From Marasmius tenuissimus (Eukaryota > Basidiomycota > Agaricomycetes > Agaricales > Marasmiaceae): a stretch of 64,000 bases of DNA. The stretch is from the NCBI GenBank assembly GCA_029532415.1, contig JAQOTA010000052.1, positions 1,922,001 through 1,986,000 of the forward strand, read 5' to 3'. Of this stretch, positions 45,901 through 58,343 are shown piece by piece; the stretch's first letter is position 1; every line of letters starts with the position of its first letter. Made by a program: the position numbers and the translations under genes. Below the pieces are notes generated by a model. That model did no database searches and had not been told where the DNA came from. It saw only the letters and a program-made list of their open reading frames with translations.

Positions 45901-48853
45901 CCAGGGTAGCGTTGGCTCGAGCTGTCTATTCTCAAGCGAAGGTGGGTTCCACAGGGTTTACCCAGGTCATGACACTCATTTTTGTTCTAGTACATTCTGT
46001 TAGACGACCCGTAAGTGGTTGCCCAGAGCTGCTCTGAATAATCCTCACCCACGCCCCGTCAGCCTCGCCGCCGTGGACATGCACACAGCTCAACATCTGG
46101 TGGAAAAATGCTTCTCTAGTGAATTGATGCGTGGGCGCACAATCGTCCTCGTTACACACCACATCAGTCTTTGCCTGCCTATCTCGGCGTACCTGGTCGA
46201 GCTATCGCATGGCAAAGCGATCAGGCAAGGACGCATCGACAGCTTCGAACAACGGGAGCTGCAGAAGGTCATTGAAACTGAAGATGAACCTTTTGTGGAA
46301 GAAGACCCCGTGGAAACCAAACCGGCACCCGTCGAACTTAATGAGGCAGACGGAGAGGATGCTCCCACGGCTAAGCGCAAGGAGGATGACTCAAAACGAA
46401 CGAAGGGAAAACTAGTAGAGGTTGAAGCCCGAGCTGAGGGTCGCGTCTCGATCCATACCTACATGACATACATCCGTGCCGCGGGGGTTTGGTCGTGGCT
46501 CATGACCCTCGTCCTGATGCTCTTAATTAGAGGCATCACCATAGGCAATCAAGTGAGTAGAGAACATTTACAGTTTAACTTTGTTCTCCTATTCTGACTT
46601 TTCTTAGTTCTACGTGGCTGCCTGGGGACAGGCTTACGAACGAAGCGAAGTTACTCGTCTATACACCGTCCTTTCCCAGCCCTTCACTACTCGTGCGATC
46701 AAGTACCCTTGGGATGACTTCCCATCTCCGGATGTCGACGTGACTCCATGGCTTTTGGTTTACTTCTACATCTCGCTGGCAGGAGCCTTCGCCATACTCT
46801 TCTACATTGCCTTGGGGTACTATGCAAGCCTGAAAGCCTCGCGTTCTCTCTTTTTCTCTCTTCTTATACGTCTGACCCGTGCGCCGGCACGCTTCTTCGA
46901 CATCACTCCCATTGGTCGAATCCTCAATCGATTCACAACCGACATCAACACGATCGACGGAGCCTTGCAGAACTCGGCCAGAAATTGTCTTTCTGGTTTT
47001 CTCAACTTCATCGCATCATTCCTGGTCATACTGGTGGTACGTGAGCCTGCCCTTGTATGAATTCCACCCGGCTAAGACACAGTGAACCCAGGTCATTCCT
47101 CCTTTCGCCCCAATAGCACTCTTCATCGCATGGTTGTATATCCGACTAGCGCCGCCGTATATCCAGGCTTCTAGAGATCTTCGACGATTGGAATCAATCT
47201 CTCTCTCTCCCGCATTTGCTGGTTTTGATGAGCTGCTGCGCGGTCTTCCGCATGTACGGGCATTTGGTATGGAAAATCGATACCAAAACGCGTTCTACGG
47301 CAAAGTATGTCGGAATCTCGGTGTTTCGTGACTACTCACTAATCCAACCCGAAGGTCGATAAATTCCAATCCTTTGATCATGTCTACGTGCGTTGCTTCA
47401 AAGCACATCGTTTCTGCCGGCTCTTTGCTGATTTGTTATCCTCTTAGTGGCTCGTCAACTGCTGGTTACGATGGCGATATGATTGTCGGTGTTTCCGGTC
47501 TACTCTTTGCGAGCTACTCACATTCATCTGAAACCCGAAATATCCAGGTCTCGGCTCTGTTGTGGTCTACGCTACATCTCTGTTCGCGTTGTGGTTGGAT
47601 GTCAGCGACGGCTTCGCCGCTATCGTCATCGTTCAAGCAGGTGTTTTCGCTGACGCCAGTCGTCAGTTGGTAAGGTCAGTGTCCTGATTCTCGCTATTGT
47701 CATACTCTGTCCTGAAATTGTTGTACAGGGTGGCCGCCCAGCTGGAGCTCGATTTCAATAGCGTCGAGCGTGTCGTCGAATATCTGGATGTAGCACAAGA
47801 AGCTCCAGCCATCATCGAGTCGCGACGACCGCCAGCATACTGGCCATCGAGCACTGGAAGACTCATTGTTGACGATCTCACTGTGAAATATGCGCCTCAT
47901 CTTCCCGCGGTTCTTCGTAATCTCACCTTCGCGGTTGAACCTTGTGAGAAAATCGGAGTTGTGGGACGTACAGGGTCAGGTATGCATGAGCATTTGCCAT
48001 CGAAAATCAGTCGGTGCTCATCATAATTTCCATAGGCAAATCTACTCTGGCCCTATCGCTCCTTCGAATGGTCGAACCAGTCTCGGGAGGGATCGTGTGA
48101 GTTCGCCAACAATGTTCACAGGACCAGGCCCACTAATCGGTTCCGACAGCATGGATGGAATTGACATCTCTACCATCGGTCTCGAGGACTTGAGGACACG
48201 AGTTGTAGGTTTTCAACCCATCTCAGTGCCCCCCCAGTAACTCACTCAATTCTGCACCTGTCTAGACGATTGTCAGCCAAGATGTTGCCCTATTCTCCGG
48301 AACTCTTCGGACCAATCTCGATCCATTGGGCGATAATAGCGATGAGGACTGTATCGACGTAATGAAGCGTTGCCACCTTCTCTCCGTTCTGGACCACAAG
48401 GGTGACCTCACTGAGCGAGATCTGCTCGACCTCCCTGTGAGCCAAGGTTCACTCAGTGGAGGAGAAAGGCAGCTCGTTGCGCTCGCGCGGGCCGTTCTGA
48501 GGCGTACGAACATCATCATCATGGACGAAGCCACATCTCAGATTGATAATGACCTCGATGAGAATGTGAGTTGCATGCGCAGGGTTTTTACCTCCGCTGA
48601 TGGACTTACGCCATTCCAGATCCAAAAGACCATCCGCGAAGAATTGTCCTCGGCAATTGTGATAACCATTGCTCATAGACTGAAGACTATCATCGACTAC
48701 GACCGTATCCTGGTACTCGATGATGGAGAAATAGCAGAGTTTGGGAAGCCACAGGAGCTGCTAGCGGCTCAGAGAGGGTTGTTCAGGGAAATGTGTCGCA
48801 GAAGCCCTGATTGGCCCCTATTTGCCTCTCTGGCGACAGATTTATCTGGATAG
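42939..48853 (+). CDS. ABCC (MRP/Yor1-type) multidrug transporter
   Basis: Full-size ABC exporter. From [20 protein letters not shown] there are five hydrophobic segments (TMD0), including [20 protein letters not shown] and [20 protein letters not shown]; an upstream ATG at 42792 would add another. TMD1 begins [23 protein letters not shown]1: Walker [18 protein letters not shown], signature [20 protein letters not shown], Walker B YILLDDP then [12 protein letters not shown], with introns flanking a 20-nt Walker B exon. An acidic/basic linker follows ([20 protein letters not shown]). TMD2 includes [23 protein letters not shown]2: [55 protein letters not shown]1 has Asp where NBD2 has the catalytic Glu, the usual ABCC asymmetry. 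Stop 48853. About 25 exons; no lesion seen. Confidence 0.92.
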
Positions 48854-49065
48854 GAATATTCTGATGTTATTTTCTGGACGATACGTAGTCCGTATTACTG
48901 AGAGCTGACTGAGGACACAGGGAATCACTTCGAAACTGTCACTGACCACTCTAACCATGATATATTTCCGAAAAGACACGATATATATTACCTCTAGCAT
49001 TATTCATGGTCTACCGAAACAAACACCCTGCTTTGCTAACTTCGTCAGAGGTACACAGCGACGCC

Positions 49066-50353
<1,288 letters not shown>

Positions 50354-50919
50354 GTTGTAGAACAGGAACGTTGAGGATGAGTATGTTAGAGGGAGCAGCC
50401 ATGTAGGCCCGGCATTATATAGCAGGCAACGAGGTATTGAGTTTTTGTTTAGACGGGTGTAATCTCTCGGCTGCCACCCTCCGCAAGTAGTAGAATGACT
50501 TCCGAAATAAAGTAAGAGTGAGTAGTGAGTTTTGAAGGGAGGTTTGATACCACTGATGCGGGAACTAACTTGGGAGGTGCCGTCGGGTAGCTATTGGGAT
50601 GGTGTACAGTAGTCGACGTAGTTTGACGTTTATACAACTACGACTCGCTCTGAGTAAATTCAGTCAGCACGGAGCAGTATCACGGAAAAGACAAGACAAG
50701 ATTCCGCCTTACCATCGTCATCCTGATTGGGACGACCGGAAGCAAGTTTGCTCTGTAGCACAGTGCACTTGTGCCGGCGGATCTTCAACATTGAACCTCC
50801 GCCGGCTAAGGCCGTAGGGACCAGCGTGGGCCACGCGACTGCCACTGTAACATGGTCAAGAGAAATTCGCCTTCCTTCGCCAGAGTTCTCCACCAGGACC
50901 CGGCCTCTTCAGTTCTGTT
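50354..50919. other. Divergent intergenic region
   Basis: About 570 bp between the broken oxidoreductase and the type I membrane protein gene on the plus strand. It contains the former's promoter remnant and the latter's promoter. An ATTATATAG motif lies near 50413. No coding exon with family resemblance on either strand. Confidence 0.4.
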
Positions 50920-51792
50920 ATGTGCAACGAGCTCTTTTTCCTTCTGTCTCTAGGCTTGGTGGCTCTCTGCTACCCACCTCAGCCCTATGTCTTCCCTCAT
51001 CCTGAATTACCTGGCGTTCTCGGGAATGGATTGGATGACCATCTATCAACTTCTCAGATTCAACTCGCTCACTCTGAACAGTCCTCGCGCCTTATTGAGT
51101 CCGTCCTTCATATTATCACGAAAGAAGAACACAAAGCACTCGCTCCGATTACAACGACCTCGTTCACCACCCATTCTGTCATTGGATCAATTCCATCGGT
51201 ACCCGCGAGTTCTACTTCCATCTCAATCCATCCGTCTGGTCTTCCGTCGTCTATAACAATCTCTTCACTCACGTCTCAACCTAGTCTCCTCGCTACTCCC
51301 ACAGCTACGATCACGGATAGGAATGCTGTCACGAAAGCTCCTTCAGGAAACGGAAAGGAATGGCGCGTCACTTTGATCCTTCTCGCCGTTATTGGAGGTA
51401 TTGTCGGCATTGTCCTCGTCTCTACTTTCTTTAAGAGTATCTGGAGATTTATACGCGAGAAAACTTGCTGTCGGAGTGACGCCGTCGAAGAAGATATGGT
51501 TCCTGATTGGCACGGGGGCAGCTGGCAGTTCAAGATCGCGAATGAAGAGGGAAATCGGTATCCTATGCCTGGGACAATGGAGACCTCACAGGTTTACGCA
51601 GAGGCTTTGCATAATGAAGTGCTCGAGCCGCCATCCTTACCCCCTCGCTTGGCTGGGCTTTCTCCACCACCACCACCTACTTCTGCTGCGGCTACGATTC
51701 AACCTTACTATCAGGGCCCCTTGTCCAGGCATCCCAGTACCCGGACTTATGAAGAACGAGGGCATTTTGTACCTACACCTATGCTATTCTAG
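50920..51792 (+). CDS. Single-pass type I membrane protein, Ser/Thr-rich ectodomain
   Basis: Intronless 290-codon gene. The N-terminus MCNELFFLLSLGLVALCYPP is a signal peptide. The ectodomain is rich in Ser/Thr/Pro (SIPSVPASSTSISIHPSGLP, SLTSQPSLLATPTATI), suggesting O-glycosylation. One membrane span follows: RVTLILLAVIGGIVGIVLVS, then the basic and Cys-containing stop-transfer RFIREKTCCRSD. The cytosolic tail has a Trp/His block (EDMVPDWHGGSWQFKIANEE) and a Pro-rich end (LSPPPPPTSAAA). The layout is like fungal wall-stress sensors or Mid2-type proteins, but no cysteine-rich WSC domain is present and I do not assign a family. Confidence 0.72.
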   Translation: MCNELFFLLSLGLVALCYPPQPYVFPHPELPGVLGNGLDDHLSTSQIQLAHSEQSSRLIESVLHIITKEEHKALAPITTTSFTTHSVIGSIPSVPASSTSISIHPSGLPSSITISSLTSQPSLLATPTATITDRNAVTKAPSGNGKEWRVTLILLAVIGGIVGIVLVSTFFKSIWRFIREKTCCRSDAVEEDMVPDWHGGSWQFKIANEEGNRYPMPGTMETSQVYAEALHNEVLEPPSLPPRLAGLSPPPPPTSAAATIQPYYQGPLSRHPSTRTYEERGHFVPTPMLF

Positions 51793-52883
51793 TTGGAATG
51801 GAGGGACCATAAGACAAGGCCGCAACTCACCTCGACCATCACTTCTCTGGGGTTCAACATTATTGCACGTCGGCGTTGTACTTCAACGCTCGAGTCCTCA
51901 CATGCTATCGATACGTCCCTTCGCTACGCCGGGCTTTAGCTCAAACTTCCTTCACGGCCACTAAACAATAACTATCCTCATCAGACATGGCTACGTACCC
52001 AAATATCCTCATGCATTACATCATGAAGTTCCCTGTCGATATGTATATTGATATTCACCAATACTTTCCGTCTTATCCACTCCAGGATAGCCGTGGGTCC
52101 CCGCACTTGGGTGATGCAGGACTCCGCCCGCAGTGGGCATACGTGCCCAATCGCGAAGGGATGTGGTGATTGAAGACGTACTCAAGTACATCGGTAGGTG
52201 GCTGCTCTGACTGCCGGGGCCCGAAAGGTAAATCGAAGGTACATTCATTTACGAGAAGTACGGTGGCTGGTCCGATCCGCAGCGCCGTCATGGCGTTCTA
52301 CTCTTCTCTCGAACGAGAACAGGCGTATAATTAACGGTTCAGATAGTCCGTCGTGAGACTCCACTCACCCTCAGAAAAACATTTGCAGCTCCAGCCTTCC
52401 CGCCGCAGTCTCTTGGCAGGATTGTAGCTGATCATTACCATTTCGGGGCTGTCTGGGGCTTTGACTAACAGCGCAGGGTCAGTTCGCGCTGGTTAACGGG
52501 GTACTTTCGTATGCTAGCAATACCTCTGTACTTCACCGCGTAGAGTGAACAACTTCGCAGAGAGTACGGGTTCGGGTTGTGGAGACTAATCACCATGGTG
52601 TAGATGCCGCATCGAACGAACGCTCCAGCAATTCAAAAAAGTACAAATCTAAATTTGAATTATTGCCACCTCCAGACTCCAGTCCCAAAAATGGAAACTC
52701 TCCGGCGTCAGTCGGCAATGACAGCATTGCCTTCTCCTTGCGCAGCCCCTTCAAAGTTCTTTACCTTGGACCAGTTTGCACTGGTCATCGCAACTTCGTT
52801 CTCTCTTTTCTTCATCCATCATCAACCTTTTTTTCCACATTTAGCTTAGGTTTTTCTAAGCTTTTCCTCATCTCTTCGTCCTC
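51793..52883. other. Intergenic region, no recognised gene
   Basis: About 1.1 kb between two plus-strand genes. Bases 52590-52880 upstream of PalI are rich in A and T runs and pyrimidine stretches (TTCTCTCTTTTCTTC), typical of a fungal promoter and leader. A 72-codon minus-strand open frame at 52073-52291 was looked at; its similarity to acyl-ligase N-termini is too weak to call. Confidence 0.4.
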
Positions 52884-54557
52884 ATGGGCTGCATTCGACC
52901 AGCAACCCCAGGTTTCATCGCAACACTCACTGCAACCATATTGCTGGCAATAGTTTCATTCTGTGTTCCCTATTTCAAGTCGGTCTATTTCCTGAAGGCT
53001 GCCACTAGTGTTGCGGGCCAGAATGCAACGATAACGTTCGGAACACTTGGATATTGTCTCGACCTGAATGGAAACGTTACCTGCTCGAAGCCCTCGGTTG
53101 GCTACGAATTGGGTGAGTTTTGCTGGCTTTAATCTCTTTTTGGGCCGTTCCAACTCAATGAATTATGGATCAGATATCAACAGTTTGGTTGGCAACAACA
53201 CGAGATTCGAGATACCTGAAGTCGCCGTAAAATGGTTGACCTACGCCTTGGTGCTCCATATCGTCGCCCTCGCCTTTTCAGCAGGTTCTGCCCTGTTTGG
53301 TCTTCTTGCCCACGTCCGGGAGATGTCAATGATGTGCTGCAGCACTTGCGTCTCCGGGTTCGCCGCCGTCGCAGCGATGCTGGCCTTTATCTTCGATCTC
53401 GCCCTTTTCTTCATTGCCAAGTCCCGGATCAACGCTGTTGGTAGTGCGACTATGGGAAACGCGATATGGCTCACCCTCGCAGCATGGCTCCTCCTTTTCT
53501 TCAGTGGATGCTTCTACACTATAGGAAGATGCTGTATTTCCAAGCGGAAGCCAAGGAACGATTGGGATAAGCATAAAGACACCGAGTATGGGCAAGGACC
53601 TGGAGGAAGCAGTACCTCTCGAGATATGTATGCCGACCAGATGCGCATGGACGCAATCAAAGCAGAGAACGATAGGAAGACGAAGCAGAAGGAAGTTGGG
53701 TTACCGGCGTTCCACGAGAGCCAGCCACTCACAGCGCGCGTCGATGGTGACTCTGTCTACACCGACGAGTACCGTGACAGCGCTCCGACATCCCCGACGA
53801 CCGCCCGTAAAAACAGCAACACTGGTGGTTATGCTGGTGGGGGTTATATGCAACAACCAGCCAGTAACAGAGCGGTTGATGAGTACTACCGCCCTACCGA
53901 CACCGTCGCCGCTGCTGCCGCTACCTCGTACCCTCCTCAGCCTCGCAGACAGGAGAGCTCTCATAGTTACGCAACATCTAACTATCCGGCTTCCTCTCAA
54001 CATGTGGCGTCGCCCCCTCCTATGCCCAACAATCAGTATCTGGCAGCGGGACAAACAGCAGGTGCAGGACGAGACTATGGTCACACAGCGGGTGGATCAG
54101 CATGTGCGTCGCCTCTCTAATTGCCTGCCGCTCATACTGACACTTTTCCAATTCAACAGATTACTCTACTCACGAGCAACAACCCACTTCCTACTCGCAG
54201 TACGACCCCTATGCTGGGCAAGCAGACCCTTACGCTCGGCCCTCTCCTCAGGCGTATAACTCTCACGCGACGTCATACTACACTCCTGCTGCTACGCCAG
54301 GAGCAGGTCCCGACCGAAGCTACACGCTAGGTGGCGATGGATACGGCCAGAATTCTGTACCGCCCCTTCAAGAGCGATCTCCATCAGTACCTACCATACC
54401 CGACCACCCCACCACGGCTGGATATGTGCCTTACAGCACAGGTTCCCCAGCACCGAGCATGCCCAAGGCAACATCCCAGTCCCCTCAATACGACGATAGT
54501 CCGCCTGGGTATGATCCTGGAACTGGTAGTGTCCAGGGAGCGTGGGGAAAGCACTAA
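52884..54557 (+). CDS. palI: PalI/Rim9-family pH-response membrane protein
   Basis: Four-span plasma-membrane protein of the SUR7/PalI family that helps the Rim21/PalH sensor in ambient alkaline pH signalling. Start 52884 (MGCIRPATPGFIATLTATIL): the first span is followed by an extracellular loop with the family pattern TFGTLGYCLDLNGNVTCSKP then SVGYELDIN. Three more spans: ALVLHIVALAFSAGSALFGL, VSGFAAVAAMLAFIFDLALF and NAIWLTLAAWLLLFFSGCFY, then a CC-rich basic edge (RCCISKRKPRND). The long cytosolic tail is disordered, rich in Tyr/Pro/Ser/Gln (SYYTPAATPGAGPDRSYTLG), ending QGAWGKH-stop at 54557. One intron after GYEL and one before DYSTHEQQ. PalI proteins have this same long tail. Confidence 0.9.
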
Positions 54558-54738
54558 TCCAGCTTCCTAATGATTTTATTTATCCACAACGCCAGCTGTA
54601 GGTGTATATATCACGAGCAGATACCTCTCTTTCCTTGCTCTTGTACGGACTTTACTCTGACTCCTTCACGATAATAACTATGTTCTTGCTAAATGCCCAA
54701 AAGATTCAACGAATCGAAAGACATCTCTTGCGCGATGA

Positions 54739-56548
54739 TCAGAGTTCTTCGAGGGACTTCTGCAGTCGTTCTCGAGGGTTCCCGAGAGGCCCGGTAGTCA
54801 GGAACATAGAAAGGAAGTCGTGCACTATGTCCGCGGCTGCAATCCCTGTGATCTCGGCATGGTCGTATGAAGGTGAAACTTCTACGACATCGGCGCCGCT
54901 TTTCGAAACATTGAGAAAAACCGTCCTTTGAGCGGGCGTTACGGCAAGCACTTACACGAAATTGAGACCTGCGAGCCCTCTGATGATACGCTTGACCTCC
55001 CGGGTGGTCCATCCCCCTGCTTCCGGTGTCCCGGCTTCACATAGCAACAGATGTAGATCAGCAGAGTAAAGGAAACCTATGTGGATCTGCAACTCACTTG
55101 CAGGCGCCAGTCCAGGATCTGCACCATAAAGCGGCAAGGATCAGTTTCGTCCAGTGAATCTCAAGTCGTCTCTACTTGCCTATCACATCAATATCCAAAC
55201 TGTCATGATTCCAATCAGTGTTTCAGGTGCATAGGAAAAAGGGATATTAGGAGATCGGCACTTGTCCTCACCTCAAGTACACGGGGGTATTTCCCACCCG
55301 ATCGCGAATGCGATGGATGATTTCGTCCACACCGAGATCGTCGATGTCGTCTGTTGAGATCAACTGGAACCCGACTTCTTGATCGTTTTCCAGGTCTTCG
55401 AGTCCCTAGACAATAGGAAACAACACCTTCGGTCAGAGATAATGAGCTTTCACTATTCAGTTCCTCACATACCGCAAGCTTGCATCGGATCCCCGCATGA
55501 ATGCTCTGGTTACTCATAAGACCCTCTTCATATGCGAGATGGAAGAATGTGCCGTGGGTGACACGAGATTGGTCGGTAATTGAGCCTGTATAGCCTGGCC
55601 AGGTGTCCTACGTGAAGAACCATGATTAGAAGAAGTAAGGAGCTTGGGTAAAACTCGTCTCACCAGATGCGCGTCGAAATGGATCACGGATATGGGTCCA
55701 TGGACCTTGTGTAGGGAGCGAAGGATGGGTAATACCTAGATGTTTGTTTGTCGGTGAGATGATCATCCCTCGAGGCCGGATCATGCTGGTAGCTGACTTA
55801 CAATTGTATGGTCACCTCCCAGACTGTGGATGACGACAAATTCAGATGAAAGAACGTATAGATCACGGTTGAGCACGAAAAGACAAACCTAACGATCCTG
55901 GGGTGTCCCTTCTTAGTCGCACTCAACTCTGGATTGGCTTTCTCGGGGGTTGCAATAGGTCTTTTTAGAAGGGTCGAATACGCGACTTCCATCTGGTCCA
56001 CAGCGAGGGCATTGTCGAAAGGATTGATTGGAATCTTCATAACACGCGACGCGTTTAGTTCCTGTACCAGTAATGTCGTCCGAAGAAGCAGACTCACATC
56101 CCCACAATCAATCAGCTTGACACCATCGTTATAAGGGTCTTTGTTCCATGCCATAGTGAACGCACGACCCGCTCGCTGCCTTCGACTCCCAGATCGAATA
56201 GCGTATGGTCCGAACCGAGCACTAAATTTCGTCCCTTTCTAGCATTCCTGGCGCGAATGTCCAGAACTTCACTTACCCAGGTCGATACGTGACACCAGTA
56301 TCGAAAGGTATCCCAAGAACAGCTATGTCGAACTCGGTCGTCTCATCTTCCAGACAACGAGTGTATGGTAAATGCGAGAATGATAACGGTCCGGTGAACG
56401 GCTGGTCAAACTGAGGACCGTATTTCTCTAGCCAGGTGGGATCTTTATCAAACGTCTTCTGTACGAATGGTTGCTGGTCGTGAGCTTGTACATGGATCGC
56501 AGCGGCTGCTGCCAACAGAACGTAGCTCCAGGTGGTGGTGGTACACAT
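54739..56548 (-). CDS. Secreted agmatinase-like ureohydrolase
   Basis: Manganese ureohydrolase (arginase/agmatinase fold). The start at 56548 gives a signal peptide (MCTTTTWSYVLLAAAAAIHV, QAHD), so the protein enters the secretory route. Then FDIAVLGIPFDTGVTYRPGA and RFGPYAIRSGSRR, the usual agmatinase N-terminal motif. Metal ligands are present: LGGDHTIVLPILRSLHKVHG (GGDHT), VIHFDAHLDTW (DAHxD) and VYLSLDIDVIDPGLAPATGT (DxDxxDP). The substrate-side GTPEAGGWTTREVKRIIRGL and ADVVEVSPSYDHAEITGIAA complete the fold. Stop 54739. All catalytic residues retained. Whether it uses agmatine or another guanidino compound cannot be told. Confidence 0.9.
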
Positions 56549-56587
56549 TGAAGCAAGATAGAACCACGGTCCGAGGTCTATACTTGG

Positions 56588-56606
56588 TCATCCGGATTCC
56601 GGATGA
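56588..56606. promoter_or_regulatory. Palindrome with inverted CGG-N3-CCG core
   Basis: TCATCCGGATTCCGGATGA is a perfect palindrome around a central T, with core CGG-ATT-CCG. Inverted CGG triplets are the standard half-sites of Zn2Cys6 factors. It lies about 40 bp before the agmatinase start, so within the leader or core promoter. Binding is inferred. Confidence 0.45.
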
Positions 56607-57210
56607 TAGTAATTGCGAAGGCGCTTTCTCACCACGGGTACCGCTGTTCAGTCGTCTCGAAAAAGTAACCCAAGATACTATTTCGTCACACGATGTGCGA
56701 TGGCGAGGGATATGCGATTTTGTCTAGAAAAAGGGGTTTCCACCAGTTCCCTGCTTCGGGAATTTTTTCTAAGCATATTAGAGTACCTATGAGTTTGTCA
56801 TTAGCACCGCTAGCCCACAGGATAGAGGGAACGGGAATGAGAGCTGAAAAACCTCAGAATTTCATGTGTGATAAGGGCGTGACAGTTCAGGAACCATTGA
56901 TTGATACATCGGATACAGAGGGACAAGTACATTTTCATTGGAAGCTATACTGGTAGAGTCTAATTACCAAAATATAGGGGGAGAGGGGCCAGAGAGTGAG
57001 CTCAATGAGTGAAGGAAGCTGAGAGGGAGTTCGAGGAGTGATGTGGACACGCTCACAAAATGATCGCCATCAGGCCGCCGCGAGTGACAAACCGTGACCC
57101 AAAAATCTTGCAATTCTCGTGCCCACCTCGGTCGCTGCCCGACACTACGAGGGAGAAACATAAAATACTCAAAAAATCAGGTTAAGGTTTTTTCACTATA
57201 TAAAATGTTT

Positions 57211-57233
57211 CTATCATGAAGAAATCGTGATAG
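57211..57233. terminator. Imperfect hairpin in the 3' flank of the trefoil gene
   Basis: CTATCATGA and TCGTGATAG pair over nine positions with one T-G wobble around the loop AGAAA. It lies about 115 bp past the stop of the minus-strand trefoil gene in AT-rich DNA. A role in 3' end formation is only a guess. Confidence 0.25.
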
Positions 57234-57346
57234 CCGCTGCTCAGAGCCCGCGGAGAGAAATTTTCAAAAAAATCGCAATTCCGTATCCAAAATAGTATCA
57301 TTAGATACAAGATATACAGTAATGCCCAAATCAAGAAAAAATATGG

Positions 57347-58343
57347 CTAGGGTATATACTTAGAGCCTGTCCTCGCGTCCATGGCGCTGATAGTTTCCAC
57401 AAGCCACCTCCGTCGGTTCCTCGCAGTGTTGACCAAGTTGAAGTCGTCCACGGTGCTCCTGTGAGTGGTGATCATCCGAACTCTCCGTAGAGGATCAGGA
57501 GAATCATCCACCTCTGCCTCCTCGCCCCGTTCATCGTCTAGAATCTCATCCTCATCTAGTTCTGCTCCGATGGCAGCAAGCGCACCAGGCTCAGCAGCAA
57601 TTGTCTGTTGCGATGGTCGCCCACCGAAGAGATTGTACGCGCTCGACGTTAAAGTATTGCTCACGAAGTTGGACGCGACGTCGAACATGTTGGGATCACG
57701 ACGCTTGGGCTTTGAGACCAGAAGGAATATCTTGTTCTTCCAAGCCGATTCCGAAGTTGTGTAGTCAATCGAGCGTGAGTCGTAATAGTTCGGGTCACAA
57801 GAGAAGGTGACTGATATCTCTTGAGTTTCTTCGGAGTAAGAAAACTTTGGCAAAGGGTGCGAGTGACTTGGAAATGGGCGCGTTATTGGACGTCTTCGTC
57901 GGAGAACAAGTTTCTCGTCTGGATATATTCGTTAAGTAGAGCGTGAGGTTGAACTGAGCTGCTACGCACCCTCAATGTCGATGGCATGCCCAGACGCTTT
58001 TGAGCAGAGTACCCCGGCCTCGTCCATGAAGAAGACCTAGAGAAGCTGAGAATCGAGCCAGCACTTTACGAGGGTAGGTCAACAGAGATGAACCTGGTTG
58101 TCAGCTGATGGATCTCTTCTACCTGTGAGATTGGTGAGCGAGATTGTGAATACGAATCAACTTCTGAGAACACGAGGAATTACTTTGAACGAGTGAAGTC
58201 TCCTTATTTGGCCACAGAATGACTTCCGCATCGTCGTGGCCAGCATCACCGGCAACGTCGAACACACGCTTGTTTGCTGCGGAACGTATAATAAAATATC
58301 CTTCTGGAAAGCCATTCGTACTTGGACCACTGTTGGCCGTCAT
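57347..58343 (-). CDS. Ricin-B-like beta-trefoil protein with a conserved C-terminal region
   Basis: The start at 58343 gives MTANSGPSTNGFPEGYFIIR, then SAANKRVFDVAGDAGHDDAE and VILWPNKETSLVQ. GYFIIR, VFDVAG, VILW and a spliced ADNQVFF reproduce the trefoil repeat pattern of ricin-B-like lectins; a second repeat follows (FFMDEAGVLCSKASGHAIDI). The rest is not trefoil: LPKFSYSEETQEISVTFSCD, WKNKIFLLVSKPKRRDPNMF, an acidic stretch (ELDEDEILDDERGEEAEVDD) and the end DARTGSKYIP-stop at 57347. No signal peptide, so probably intracellular, as for many fungal trefoil lectins. There is no catalytic toxin domain. Whether it binds sugar is unknown. Confidence 0.75.

Larger units (their letters stand above)
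56549..57346. other. Intergenic region between the agmatinase and ricin-B genes
   Basis: About 800 bp. The agmatinase side holds a 19-base palindrome (56588-56606). The other half is AT-rich (runs of A and T, for example around 57165-57310) and is the 3' flank of the trefoil gene. It includes an imperfect hairpin at 57211-57233. No gene seen. Confidence 0.45.

Noticed and set aside
52073..52291. Minus-strand open frame faintly like an acyl-CoA ligase N-terminus
   Set aside because: Too short and only a few matching residues; no adenylation motif nearby on either strand.
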